A stretch of DNA of 64,000 nt from NCBI GenBank assembly GCA_964017045.1, contig OZ024795.1, positions 29,240,366 to 29,304,365 of the forward strand. The letters run 5' to 3'. Every line of letters starts with the position of its first letter. Position 1 is the stretch's first letter. The DNA is from Omphiscola glabra (taxonomy: Eukaryota; Mollusca; Gastropoda; Lymnaeidae). A program made the position numbers and the translations under genes. Shown piece after piece: positions 22,955 to 34,354 of the stretch. The notes below the pieces were generated by a model. That model was not told the DNA's origin, did not search any database, and saw only the letters and a program-made list of their open reading frames with translations.

Positions 22955-23235
22955 TATGTGTTTACTTAGTCTATTGAAAGAATGTGTTCAACCAGGCAAT
23001 TGAAAGAATGTGTCCAAACAGGCAATTGAAACAATATGTACAACCAGGCAATTGAAAGAATGTGTCCAAACAGGCAATTAAAACAATGTGCACAACCAGG
23101 CAATTGAAAGAATGTGTCCAAACAGGCAATTGAAACAATGTGCACAACCAGGCAATTGAAACAATGTGTTCAACCAGGCAATTGAAACAATGTGTTCAAC
23201 CAGGCAATTGCAAGAAGGTGTTCAAACAGACATTT
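22955..23235. repeat. Minisatellite, 26-bp unit, about 10 copies
   Basis: Unit caggcaattgaaagaatgtg plus tccaaa/tacaac. The alternation of tccaaa and acaacc between neighbours suggests a 52-bp dimer. Confidence 0.93.
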
Positions 23236-24407
23236 AAATTATTCGTAAAAGAAAACAATTCTGTGTGTCACAATAACAAAATTTATTTCCAGAATATCAA
23301 TTTGTTTCGTCAAAGAATAATGTTTTCCCGTCACAATTTTTTTTTCGTCACAATACCAATTCGTTACGTCACAAAACCTAATTCATTTTGGCGTAGGTTT
23401 TGTTATTATTACTTTTTTTTTTTTACCATAAATACAAATTATTTGATTACTTATTTAAAATCATTTCTAGAAAGTACTCACATTGCTTCATCAAAATTAC
23501 TTTTTCAAATTCTTGAAGTCAAGATTGTAATTAACTCCAATCAAGTAAATCCATTAGCCTCTGCCCCCCCCCACCCCCATGAACCCCCTGGACCACGTCA
23601 TCAGTTATCTGCCATCTTGAACTTTTAGCCAGAGAGAGACCTTTCCATCTTATCTGCGGCACTACTTATACGCGGCAATGTGCTTGCATTGCGCATGTCC
23701 AACGTCTTAATCTTAGTCATTAGTTTCTTACTAACTGCTCTTTCGGTTAACACGTGGATGGTAGGGAAAATGCGTGGTGGGGAAATTGGGTGGTGGGGGG
23801 GACATTGGGTGGGGTAAAAAATGGCGGGAATTTTAACTCAAACCTAAAGAATAGAATAACAAACAAACAAAAGAACAACAACGAGGAAACATGTGAAAAT
23901 GGATTAAGAGGAAAATCCACTGCTACAACTCCACTTAAAATTTTTGACTCGAGCAGGGCATTTTGAATTATGCACCAAGTACCAAGTGTGGAATTATGCA
24001 CGAGTTGGAATTATGCGAATGCCAGACCCAGCTCTGTGGCCCCGTGGCTCTGATTGTATAAATAAATGAGAGGTAACGAGCGAATGACGAGCGTGTGGTC
24101 TCGTGAACCGAGACTGGAAGAGCTGATATTTTGCAGACAACCAGCTGAGAAATGGTGACATCGGGAGAAAGAGACTGATATAAAAAGAGGAGAAGGTTAA
24201 GAGGTTGGTGGGTGTCGTGCGGTGGGAGGGGAAGATCTGGGTTGTCCAGATGGCCCCTAAAGTTAAACCAGAAATACTATGCAAGATTCTGATATCCGTT
24301 GTCCAAGTGTGTGACCGATTAGATTCAAAGGTCAGCAACTCTGGACCGGTTTAATATGAAATGCATATCCAGTTTGCATCAATGTCTTTCGGAGTGCTTT
24401 GGAACTA
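23236..24407. other. Intronic DNA, one complex block
   Basis: A+T-rich to 23560, with a tandem-like series of cgtcacaa motifs (23310-23370). A complex block at about 24000-24180 (taacgagcgaatgacgagcg) has no coding evidence. Open frames at 23754-24001 overlap G- and T-rich tracts. Confidence 0.4.
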
Positions 24408-24607
24408 TAGACTATACACTTGTATTTTAGAACTATACACTTGTATTTTGGAATTATATGTTTGTATTTTGGAACTATTCGCTTGTATTTTGGAACTATA
24501 CGCTTGTATTTTGGAACTATACACTTTTATTTTAGAACTATACACTTGTATTTTGAACTATATACTTGTATTTTGGAAATATACATTTATATTTTGGAAC
24601 AATATGC
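24408..24607. repeat. Minisatellite, 21-bp unit, about 9.5 copies
   Basis: Unit aactatacacttgtattttg plus g or a, with an indel in one copy. Open frames come from the period being a multiple of 3. Confidence 0.94.
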
Positions 24608-25482
24608 GAAGTCCTGATTCCTGATATTCAAACATGACTTCAACATTTATACATTTGGGGACCACTGGCTTAGATCATCGAGTGTCCGGGTGATACGTTC
24701 AGATCTCTGCGTGATGACTCTCCAAGGCCGAATGTCACAGGGGCAAATAACCAGCAAACGCAGAATATTGACAAATGTGAATTAATGGAGTAGATATTCG
24801 TTTTTTTTTTATTAAATCATTTGTCTAAATTGGAACTTGTTTGCGTCGATAAAATTTTGTTTAAAAATAATTAAATTAAAATTATTTTTTTTTAAAATCC
24901 CAAAAATAAATAAATATAATTGAAAAAAAATAATATCAACGTGCCGCTTAGGTTTTATTTTCCAGTTCCAGATGTAAAAATTCAAGAAAGCCATAATTCC
25001 CGGGACTTGATTTATCACTGCCCACAGAACGATGCTAACACCAGGAAGTGGCTTGTAGTTGACACAGACAAGCAGACGCGCGGCTGTGTGCGCCAACAGT
25101 TGATCAGACCGCGAGGATGGAGGGAATACGGTTCAAAGTTTAAAGTAATAAAATTTGAACCGTCGGTGCCGAGCCACGGAGCCCCCCTATCTATTATTTA
25201 TCCCTGGGATATCTGGGAGCCATCAAGGACCCTGACGTGTGCGGCTAATGGCGCATGTCCTGCAGCGTCTGTCTCTAATTGTCTGTCTGTGTCAGCTTAT
25301 ATTTGTGGCCCTTGATGAGGACGGCTCGGAAATCTGAACCAAATCCAAAACTGATGCGTTGTATTTTCGAATCCCTGGTACTTGTGTATATCAAATACGT
25401 CGTGAGGCGGGAGTTGATTGAGATCTCGGAGTCGTCTACACTGGGGGTTACGGGCTAAATAAAAACGTCAGAGGTTTAAACT
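24608..25482. other. Intronic DNA with complex block 24990-25330
   Basis: The block has balanced composition and contains aatggcgcatgtcctgcagc and related non-repetitive sequence, unlike the A+T-rich flanks. Its open frame (24920-25315) is not supported by splice sites. A conserved non-coding element is a reasonable guess. Confidence 0.3.
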
Positions 25483-25585
25483 CGGAGAGTATTTCCTGAA
25501 GATTAGAGAGTATTTCCTGAAGATTAGAGAGTATTTTCTGAAGATTAGAGAGTATTTCCTGAAGATTAGATAGTATTTTCTGAAG
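25483..25585. repeat. Minisatellite, 21-bp unit, 5 copies
   Basis: Unit gattagagagtatttcctga plus a, with ttttc variants. Confidence 0.93.
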
Positions 25586-25829
25586 ACGATTGGACTTAAC
25601 CAAAGCATGTCAAAATCTTGATGTTAAGAGAATCTTCAATCTTTGGAAGGTTGGAAATAGATAAATTAAAAAGAAGCGGTTCGCATCTTATAGGAAATAG
25701 GGTATAGTTATTCAATATTTTCTACAGTTATTTTTTTTTCTCCATTCATAAATGTTATTTTACAGAATCTTTACCATACAAAATAACACTTGAAAAACTT
25801 CAAATAATTTATGCCTCTATATCGTATCC
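25586..25829. other. A+T-rich spacer
   Basis: Nothing recognised. Confidence 0.5.
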
Positions 25830-26548
25830 AACACTAGACCTCTCTATATGGTATGCATCACTAGACCTCCAGATATGCAACTCTAGATCTCTCTATAAGA
25901 CATACAACATTAGACCTCTCTATACGGCATCCAGCACTAGACCTCTCTATATGACATCCAGCACTAGACCTCTCTATTTGACATCCAGCACTAGACCTCC
26001 AGATATGCAACTCTAGATCTCTCTATAAGACATACAACATTAGACCTCTCTATACGGCATCCAGCACTAGACCTCTCTATATGACATCCAGCACTAGACC
26101 TCTCTATATGACACCAACACTAGACCTCTCTATATGACACCCAACACTAGGCCTCTCTATATGACACCCAACACTAGGCCTCTCTATATAACACCCAACA
26201 CTAGGCCTCTCTATATGACACCCAACACTAGACCTCTCTATATGACACCCAACACTAGGCCTCTCTATATGACACCCAACACTAGGCCTCTCTATATGAC
26301 ACACAACATTAGACCTCTCTATATGACACCCAACACTAGGCCTCTCTATATGACACCCAACATTAGACCTCTCTATATGCCACCCAACACTAGGCCTCTC
26401 TATATGACACCCAACACTAGGCCTCTCTATATGACACCCAACACTAGGCCTCTCTATATGACACCCAACACTAGGCCTCTCTATATGACACCCAACACTA
26501 GGCCTGTCTATATGACACCCAACACTAGGCCTCTCTATATGACACCCA
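25830..26548. repeat. Minisatellite, 27-bp unit, about 27 copies, with a 130-bp higher-order duplication
   Basis: Unit ctctctatatgacacccaac plus actaggc. Near the left end a block beginning ctagacctccagatatgcaa occurs at 25861 and 25991 (130 bp apart), each followed by the same variant series. Open frames on both strands (144 and 199 codons) are repeat read-through. Confidence 0.96.
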
Positions 26549-27234
26549 GCCTTCTTGTCAATTCTTAGCGATATTTCTAGGACTTCTTTGGCACGATTAT
26601 TGGAATAGAATTCATGCGTAAAACTTTTTAAAAAATATATTTTTTTAAAACGCTGCACTAACAGATGAAATAGTATGTTGCCAATTCGTGTGGCGCAGCG
26701 CACGGTTTGGGAACCCTCGTTATAGGCCGGACCCCTGCTTTAAAGGTGAGCGCCACCCCGCTCACCACAGCACGGGCCACAAAAAGACAACAATGTATAC
26801 AAGGTAAGGGAGAGAGGCAAACATTTACCTCGGCCGCCATGACACGTACTTGAGATAAAGTAGCCCGACTCTGAGACAGCGGAAGACAGCGCACACCTCG
26901 ATGACCTGGGCTAATGGCTCCGCTCCCACACAAGCCTTCCCACAAGCCTTCACACAAACTCTCACGGAGGTCAAAGAGGCAGACAAAGGGACATAAGAAA
27001 GACAACAGGCGCATGAGACTGGAGATATGCTCACTTTTTGTGCCTGTGGGGGAGGGGGGAGAAAAAAAAAGGGTGGGGGGATCACGATCAAAGGGAAGGA
27101 AGGAAAGGACATGTATACCTTAGTGAGTTGTACGCCTTAGCTAGCACGCTTTTATATGAAGTCTAGGGGGTTGGTAGGGGGGATGTGGGGTGGAGTTGGA
27201 CGAGCATGACTGTGGCATTGGGGAATATTTGGAG
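26549..27234. other. Intronic DNA with complex block 26690-27010
   Basis: The block includes ggccgccatgacacgtactt and ctcgatgacctgggctaatg. On the minus strand a possible acceptor (ccattagcccag) and donor (GAG|gtaaat) enclose an open 80-90-bp stretch, but it shows no STPG motif. Exon or conserved non-coding element cannot be told apart by eye. Confidence 0.3.
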
Positions 27235-27400
27235 CGTATGACTTTGTTGGTCGTATGACTTTGTTGCTTATGACTTTGTTGGTCGTATGACTGTTTTGGT
27301 CGTATGACGTTGTTGGTCGTATAACTTTTTTGGTTGTATGACGTTGTTGGTCGTATTACTTTGTTCGTCGTATGAATTTGTTGGTCGTATGTAGTTAGCA
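27235..27400. repeat. Short tandem repeat, about 17-bp unit
   Basis: Unit ttggtcgtatgactttg with indels, about 9 copies. Confidence 0.88.
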
Positions 27401-27654
27401 CCCTAGGAATATGTTCGAAGCTTGCAATTAAATGATCAATTACAGCATATGGCAGTTTCATACAAAGCTTGCACCCGGAACTAATACCGAATTTCGGAGC
27501 CCCTTACAAAAATGTATATATATATTTTATGCCATACATATATATATCTAGACCTATCTATATGACATCCATATTATGGCATATTTATATATGTCTCTCC
27601 ATATTATGCCATTCTTACACATATATATATATCCATATTATCCACACATTACCG
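27401..27654. other. A+T-rich spacer with tatata tracts
   Basis: Short (at)n and catatatat tracts, including repeats of acatccatattatggcata. No gene evidence. Confidence 0.5.
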
Positions 27655-28545
27655 TTATGGCACCTGTGCCCACCATTATGGCACATTACCCCACCATTAT
27701 GGCACTTTTGTCCAACGTTTTGGCACATTAGCCCACCGTTATGGCCCATTAGCCCACCGTTATGGCACATTAGTCCACCGTTATAGCACATTAGCCCACC
27801 ATTATGGAACATTAGCCCACCATTTTGGCACATTAGCCCACCGTTATGGCACATTATCCCACCGTTTGACCCACTAGCCCACCGTTATGGCACATTAGCC
27901 CACCATTATGGCACATTAGCCCACCATTATGGCACATTATCCCACCATTATGGCACATTTGCCCACCGTTTTGGCACATTAGCCCACCGTTGTGGTACAT
28001 TAGCCCACCGTTATTGCACATTAGCCCACCATTATGGAACATTAGCCCACCATTTTGGCACACTAGCCCACCGCTATGGCACATTATCCCACCGTTTGGC
28101 CCATTAGCCCACCGTTATAGCACATTATCCCACCATTTTGGCCCATTAGCCTATGGTTATGGAAAATTATCCCACCGTTTTGGCCCATTAGCCCACCATC
28201 ATGGCACATTATCCCACCATTTTGGCCCATTAGCCCACCATTATGGCACATCCCACCGTTTTGGTCCATTAGTCCACCATTATGGCAAATTATCCCCCCA
28301 TTTTGGCCCATTAGCCTATGGTTATGGAAAATTATCCCACCGTTTTGGCCCATAAGCCCACCATCATGGCACATTATCCCACCGTTTTGGTCCATTAGCC
28401 CACCATTATGGCACATCCCACCATTTTGGCCCATTAGCCCACCATTATGGCAAATTATCCCACCGTTTTGGTCCATTAGTCCACCATTATGGCAAATTAT
28501 CCCACCGTTTTGGCCCATTAGCCCACCATTTGGCCCATTAGCCCA
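27655..28545. repeat. Minisatellite, 21-22-bp unit, about 42 copies
   Basis: Unit cattagcccaccattatggc plus a. Variants are cgttttggccc, ctatggttatggaaaa and a one-base-longer form. Groups of variants recur in the same order (for example ctatggttatggaaaattat at about 28151 and 28314), which shows higher-order duplication. Open frames on both strands are artefacts. Confidence 0.95.
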
Positions 28546-29199
28546 CCGGTTACACGACCTGAGTATAGCTAGAGTCAAATGTTTCTACTATACATGACAG
28601 TATACTACTGGATATCCATCCGCCAATCAGTCAGTCTTTCCTTAAATTCATTGATAATTAATCTGGTGCGCCATGCTTTAGTGCATTGGTCGCCAAACTA
28701 ATCCGCCATTACTAGGCTATATTGAATTGGTCACCAATCTGGGGCGCCATAACAGGCTGTAGTGAATTGGTCACCAATCTGGGACGCCATACCAGGTTGC
28801 GGCACGACTGAGATGCAATTATTTTACAAAACTGGGTCGAAAAGAAAAATAGTCGCTAAATTAAATTGAACCAAATGGCACTATCTCCTAGGTGCCAGCA
28901 CTGTAACAACGGCAAGGTCGTAAAGATAATAATTGTGACATAAATGATAAGGCTCTGACATTTGAAACCCCCAAACCCATTTATGTATGGTTGTGTGTAA
29001 GTGTGTGTGGAGGGGGTGTGGGTACATAACATGTTTGTTAAAGTGAGTTGATAAACAGGCAGACTAAACAAACAGGTGAACCACATGATTTATTGCAAGA
29101 CGCACCAATATGTACAGTTTTAGCGATTCTGTAGCCAAGCACACGACTCTGAATCCGAGTTTATGACGTCGTGGAGCTTATGTAACGGAGCTTTGTTTT
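28546..29199. other. Spacer with a 48-bp tandem repeat
   Basis: About three copies of a unit with gaattggtcaccaatctggg and cgccataacaggct lie at 28665-28800. The rest (28860-29190) is complex DNA with no recognised gene. Confidence 0.5.
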
Positions 29200-29241
29200 A
29201 AGGCTGACGTTCCTTGTACTTGATCCATAAACGTCAGCCTT
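29200..29241. promoter_or_regulatory. Perfect 12-bp inverted repeat with paired CRE-like half-sites
   Basis: aaggctgacgtt (29200-29211) and aacgtcagcctt (29230-29241) are exact complements separated by 18 bases. Each arm holds TGACGT/ACGTCA. It could be a regulatory palindrome or a hairpin remnant of a mobile element. No function is shown. Confidence 0.6.
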
Positions 29242-29853
29242 CAACGCCTACGTCAACATAACGAAAGGAGTAAGTAAGGGGTAAAAACCCAAAAGAATCG
29301 ACTCCACGGAATTGATTTATCGTGTCAGTGCACGTCTGCACGGCAGGTGGGCGGTTTTGGACTTCTGCTAACAAATACGAGGTGCGACATTTAATAACGT
29401 CAGGATGGAGGTGAGGGGGGGGGGGGGGAGAGGGTGGTTTGGTGATAGATGATCAGTTGATGCCACAGTCAGGTCAAATGATAAGGAAACTATGACACCT
29501 CGAAGAGCGAAGTCAACAGTTTAAGTAAGACGGTGTTGACTCCGGTGATGACCCCTGGGACACCAAGGATGACTTCTGTGTTGACTGTGACTGGAGTCCC
29601 AGTTTGGAACAATGCTTGAAGAATTGGGGTGGGGGTGGGGGAGGGGGAAGGGTTGTATAATTGTAACTCAGAATATTTCATTGTTTATGACAACTAGTCG
29701 TGGTAACCAGTTATAATGAAGTAATACATCACCACGTGTCGTGTCACGTGACTATCGATAATCGATTCATTTTCCCGACCATCGGCCAAATCTTAGACGG
29801 CAATTGGAGAATATGTTGTAGACACACTGTAATGAAACCAATCAGTGCATATC
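29242..29853. other. Unique DNA, nothing recognised
   Basis: G-rich tracts near 29408-29420 and 29620-29650. The complex block 29270-29400 has no coding evidence. Confidence 0.4.
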
Positions 29854-30035
29854 TGAGGTCATTCTCAACCTTCCTTTAATACAGTTTATAATTTTGTGCC
29901 AACCCCCAACCATAAAAATATTTTCGTTTCCACTTCATAAATCTGTGTTTTCCGATGGTCTTAAGCGACTCCTCTAAAAGGGTCATTCGACCACCCCCCT
30001 CCAGTGGGTCGTGAGCCGCAGGTTGAGAACCGCTG
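29854..30035 (+). mobile_element. Older SPIN-type hAT MITE
   Basis: Degenerate left end (tcattctcaaccttccttta), a body with caacccccaaccataaaa and gatggtcttaagcgactcct, and an intact right end caggttgagaaccgctg. No clear TSD. More diverged than the copies at 5.1 and 7.6 kb, so likely an older insertion. The exact left boundary is uncertain by a few bases. Confidence 0.82.
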
Positions 30036-30119
30036 TCTTATAGCATCACGATAAAACAATCGTTTATCCAGATATTGCATCTCTAAACACATTAATATTC
30101 TCTCGGTAACGTCTCAACA

Positions 30120-30525
30120 AACCCCAAAAACAACCAGACTCTCTTGCCAACCTAACCCCAACACAACCAGATTCTCTTGCCAACCTAACAACAACACAAC
30201 CAGACTCTCTTGCCAACCTAACCCCAACACAACCAGATTCTCTTGCCAACCTAACAACAACACAACCAGATTCTCTTGCCAACCTAACAACAACACAACC
30301 AGATTCTCTTGCCAATCTAACAACACAACCAGATTCTCTTGCCAACCTAACAACAACACAACCAGATTCTCTTGCCAACCTAACAACAAAACAACCAGAT
30401 TCTCTTGCCAACCTAACAACAACACAACCAGATTCTCTTGCCAACCTAACAACAACGCAACCAGATTCTCTTGCCAACCTAACCACAACGCAACCAGATT
30501 CTTTTGCCAACCTAACCCCAACACA
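30120..30525. repeat. Minisatellite, 30-33-bp unit, about 13 copies
   Basis: Unit ccagattctcttgccaacct plus aacaacaacacaa. The tail varies between aaccccaacacaa and aacaacaacacaa. Minus-strand open frames (RLARESGCVVV) are read-through. Confidence 0.95.
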
Positions 30526-31730
30526 AACCGATTTCAACACAACGCTGAGTTCCTTGGCTAAGACCTTAACGTCCAGAAATGCCGTCCAAGACAGTGCAGT
30601 GATTTACGCAACACAGAAACCGTTCGTTTGTACAAAACATATTTTGTATCTAGGATTGTAATATGATGATACGTGTGATGGATGGCCTGTAACTACTTAT
30701 TAGTACTTATACTTGTTGAAGAACTGAATAAATCCAATTGAATAATTCACACGGTACTTTATTATATGATAATGATAAGATAACTCCTTGACATTGTAAC
30801 ATCGTTGTAACTGACAAATTTACAGTATAAGGCATATCATACATTTTAAATAACATTCGATCCTTAAATTCACATCATAGTAAGAAGATCTACATGGCGT
30901 CCGTCCTCACAGACAAAAATTTCGTGCCCACACAACACACATAAAATCACGAGTTCTTCTTCCGCTAAAACAATTAGTTCCTGCTTTTTCTCGTGATATT
31001 ACATGATTACCATATCCCTACGCCATCGTACATATGAATAAATAATATTGTCATGTGACTTAACTTGTTTTACAAAAAGGAAAAGGTAAAAAAACACGGG
31101 ATGAAACACTTGACAAGAACGAACATGCTCCCCCATGGAGGAGCAACCCGAAACATGCACATTGCAACATGAAGGTGACGAGTGGCGGTAAACACGCTGG
31201 CCCAAGTCTGTCCACACGTTGTACACAAGAGATGGACGCGGTCCTTGTTGATGGCGATAATCAGTCATGTTGACGGTGGTCGTGTGAGGTGGGGGCGCAA
31301 CGTCTGCGCCATGATAAGGTTTTTTTACGCAGAGACCACACAACAAAACTCATTAACAACCCGATCACTTATCTCATCTTAATGACTTGAAATATTTCAA
31401 AAATCACGAAGACAGCATGGGGGAGCTGTGGGTGAGTTGAAAAATGGGGGGGGGGGGGGAATGAACAACGGTGGTGTGCGGGGGCAAACCAAAGATACAA
31501 AAACACGTGTGGATCTCAATTGTCCGGGAATGTGTCAGATAAATTGAGTACCGCTTAATATGATCCAGGTCATATCATCTTGTGTACCAGCATTTCGGTA
31601 CACATACACCACCCTCTCTACCTTTCCCCGTTCCATTCCCTCCTTCTCCACCCTTCAACTTCTGACTTCACCAGGACTGCCGAGTCAAAGTCGTGCAGTT
31701 AAAAAAATTTTTTTGCCGGAATCGGTGTAT
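30526..31730. other. Intronic DNA with complex block 31090-31330
   Basis: A+T-rich to 31080. The complex block contains acatgcacattgcaacatga and tgttgatggcgataatcagt. The 115-codon minus frame (30999-31346) lacks motifs. A 14-base G run lies at 31446-31459. Confidence 0.4.
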
Positions 31731-32988
31731 CAAGACTCCAGTTGAGCGACCAGGAACACTATGACTCTATATCAAGACTCCAGTTGAGCGACCAGAAACA
31801 CTATGGCTCTATATCAAGACTCCAGTTGAGCGACCAGGAACACTATGGCTCTATATCAAGACTCCAGTTGAGCGACCAGGAACACTATGACTCTATATCA
31901 AGACTCCAGTTGAGCGACCAGGAACACTATGGCTCTATATCAAGACTCCAGTTGAGCGACCAGGAACACTATGGCTCTATATCAAGACTCCAGTTGAGCG
32001 ACCAGGAACACTATGGCTCTATATCAAGACTCCAGTTGAGCGACCAGGAACACTATGGCTCTATATCAAGACTCCAGTTGAGCGACCAGGAACACTATGG
32101 CTCTATATCAAGACTCCAGTTGAGCGACCAGGAACACTATGGCTCTATATCAAGACTCCAGTTGAGCGACCAGGAACACTATGGCTCTATATCAAGACTC
32201 CAGTTGAGCGACCAGGAACACTATGGCTCTATATCAAGACTCCAGTTGAGCGACCAGGAACACTATGGCTCTATATCAAGACTCCAGTTGAGCGACCAGG
32301 AACACTATGACTCTATATCAAGACTCCAGTTGAGCGACCAGGAACACTATGACTCTATATCAAGACTCCAGTTGAGCGACCAGGAACACTATGACTCTAT
32401 ATCAAGACTCCAGTTGAGCGACCAGGAACACTATGACTCTATATCAAGACTCCAGTTGAGCGACCAAGAACACTATGACTCTATATCAAGACTCCAGTTG
32501 AGCGACCAGGAACACTATGGCTCTATATCAAGACTCCAGTTGAGCGACCAGGAACACTATGACTCTATATCAAGACTCCAGTTGAGCGACCAGGAACACT
32601 ATGGTTCTATATCAAGACTCCAGTTGAGCGACCAGGAACACTATGACTCTATATCAAGACTCCAGTTGAGCGACCAGGAACACTATGGCTCTATATCATG
32701 ACTCCAGTTGAGCGACCAGGAACACTATGACTCTATATCAAGACTCCAGTTGAGCGACCAGGAACACTAGGACTCTATATCAAGACTCCAGTTGAGCGAC
32801 CAGGAACACTAGGACTCTATATCAAGACTCCAGTTGAGCGACCAGGAACACTAGGACTCTATATCAAGACTCCAGTTGAGCGACCAGGAACACTAGGACT
32901 CTATATCAAGACTCCAGTTGAGCGACCAGGAACACTATGGCTCTATATCAAGACTCCAGTTGAGCGACCAGGAACACTATGGCTCTAG
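31731..32988. repeat. Minisatellite, 42-bp unit, 30 copies
   Basis: Unit agactccagttgagcgacca, then ggaacactatggctctatatca. Nearly all variation is at one site (tatggctc/tatgactc) and at ctagga near the right end. In one plus frame it reads SDQEHYGSISRLQL for 319 codons before later copies bring in-frame stops (cactag). No start context, splice site or family match, so I treat it as non-coding. Confidence 0.97.
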
Positions 32989-33254
32989 AAACCTACGTTT
33001 CCATTCATTATAATAACCATCACTTTCTGGCGATATGAATCTTCGGTTATTTGTAAAATTTTAGAGCCACAGACACATCCACAATGAATGTTTTAAAGGT
33101 CTATACGTCTGTATAAACAGCATAAACCCAAACTGTAGGGACCTTAGGGGACATGTCCTGTTTTATCAGCATGGTCGACTCTAAAAAGGATTCGTTTTTT
33201 TTTGGTGGGTTTGACATTGGAGATAAAAATAGTGCAGTTGCAGGCTGAAAGTCT
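32989..33254. other. Unique spacer
   Basis: Nothing recognised. Confidence 0.5.
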
Positions 33255-34025
33255 ATTCCCACAGACTAAATGTACACTGACTGAATATGCATCACCAGAA
33301 TGAATGTACAACCCCAGACTGAATGTACAGCCCGAGATGGAATGTCCAGTCCAGCAGACTGATTGATCCTCCCTAAACTAAATGTACAGACCGCAGCACG
33401 CAGACTGAATGTACAGCGTGCAGACTGAATGTACAGCGCGCAGACTGAATGTACATCGCGCAGACTGAATGTACAGCGCGCAGACTGAATGTACAGCCCC
33501 AGACTGAATGTACACCCAAAGACTTAATGTACAACCCCAGACTACACGTGAAGCTCCCGACTGAATGTATAGCCCAAGAATGAATGTGCAGTCCAGCAGA
33601 CTGAATGTTCCTCCCCAAAATAAATGTACAGCCCCAGACTGAATGTACAGCCCCAGACTGAATGTAAAGCCCCAGACTGAATGTTAAGCCCCAGACTGAA
33701 TGTTAAGCCCCAGACTGAATGTTAAGCCCCAGACTGAATGTACAGCCCCAGACTGAATGTTAAGCCCCAGACTGAATGTTAAGCTCCTGGCGTAATGAAC
33801 AGGCCCAGACTGAATGAACAGCCCCAGACTGAATGTGCAGCCCCAGACTGACAGTAGCCTCACACTGAATGTGCATCACCAGACTGACAGTAGCCCAAGA
33901 CTGAATGTGCAGCCCCAGACTGACAGTAGCCTCACACTGAATGTGCATCACCAGACTGACTGTAGCTCGAGACTGAATGTGAAGCTCGTGACTGAATGTA
34001 CAGCTCCAGACTGAATGTGAAGCTC
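33255..34025. repeat. Degenerate minisatellite, about 19-bp unit, about 38 copies
   Basis: Core cagactgaatgtacagcccc with many indels and substitutions (gcgcg, ttaagcc, gacagtagcc). Some stretches form a longer period, for example the cagactgacagtagcctcac series at 33847-33960. Confidence 0.9.
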
Positions 34026-34354
34026 CCGAGTTCCATTAAATCTAACGCTCGCACGCGCGCTCATAAAACAAAGCAAAAAAGCCCTCGCCACTTTGTTGAA
34101 AGGTAAAATTCCGCTCATTACCTCGAAGATGAGGTGAAAAATACGCTCGGGGCCCGGTAACCCGCTTAACGAATTAAACATCTCTGAAACAGACGAGCCG
34201 TTTAAGTAGAGCAGGCACGGGGCACAAGTGATCTTACCGATTGCTAGAAAATACATAAAGACCGTGTCAGGAAAAATGACACTTGTGTCTGAGGGCATCG
34301 TGTGTGCTGTTTGGAAGACAACACAATACAATGCATTGATCTAAAATATTTGAT
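34026..34354. other. Complex intronic block (34026-34270)
   Basis: Balanced, non-repetitive sequence between two arrays, including cccgcttaacgaattaaaca and a taccgattgctagaaaatac segment. Splice-like signals enclose a 62-bp open stretch on the minus strand (34122-34183), but without an STPG motif. Candidate conserved non-coding element or cryptic exon. Confidence 0.3.

Noticed and set aside
25360..25380. ttcgaatccctgg as a tRNA or tRNA-SINE B box
   Set aside because: No A box, acceptor stem or cloverleaf could be found around it.
31742..32701. 319-codon open frame on the plus strand
   Set aside because: It is read-through of a 42-bp tandem array. Later copies carry in-frame stops, and there is no splice or start support.
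34122..34183. 62-bp minus-strand stretch with clean acceptor (ctgtttcag) and donor (GAG|gtaatg)
   Set aside because: Only the splice signals support it. The peptide (SGLPGPERIFHLIFE) lacks the PGPGxY pattern, and the whole surrounding block looks equally complex.
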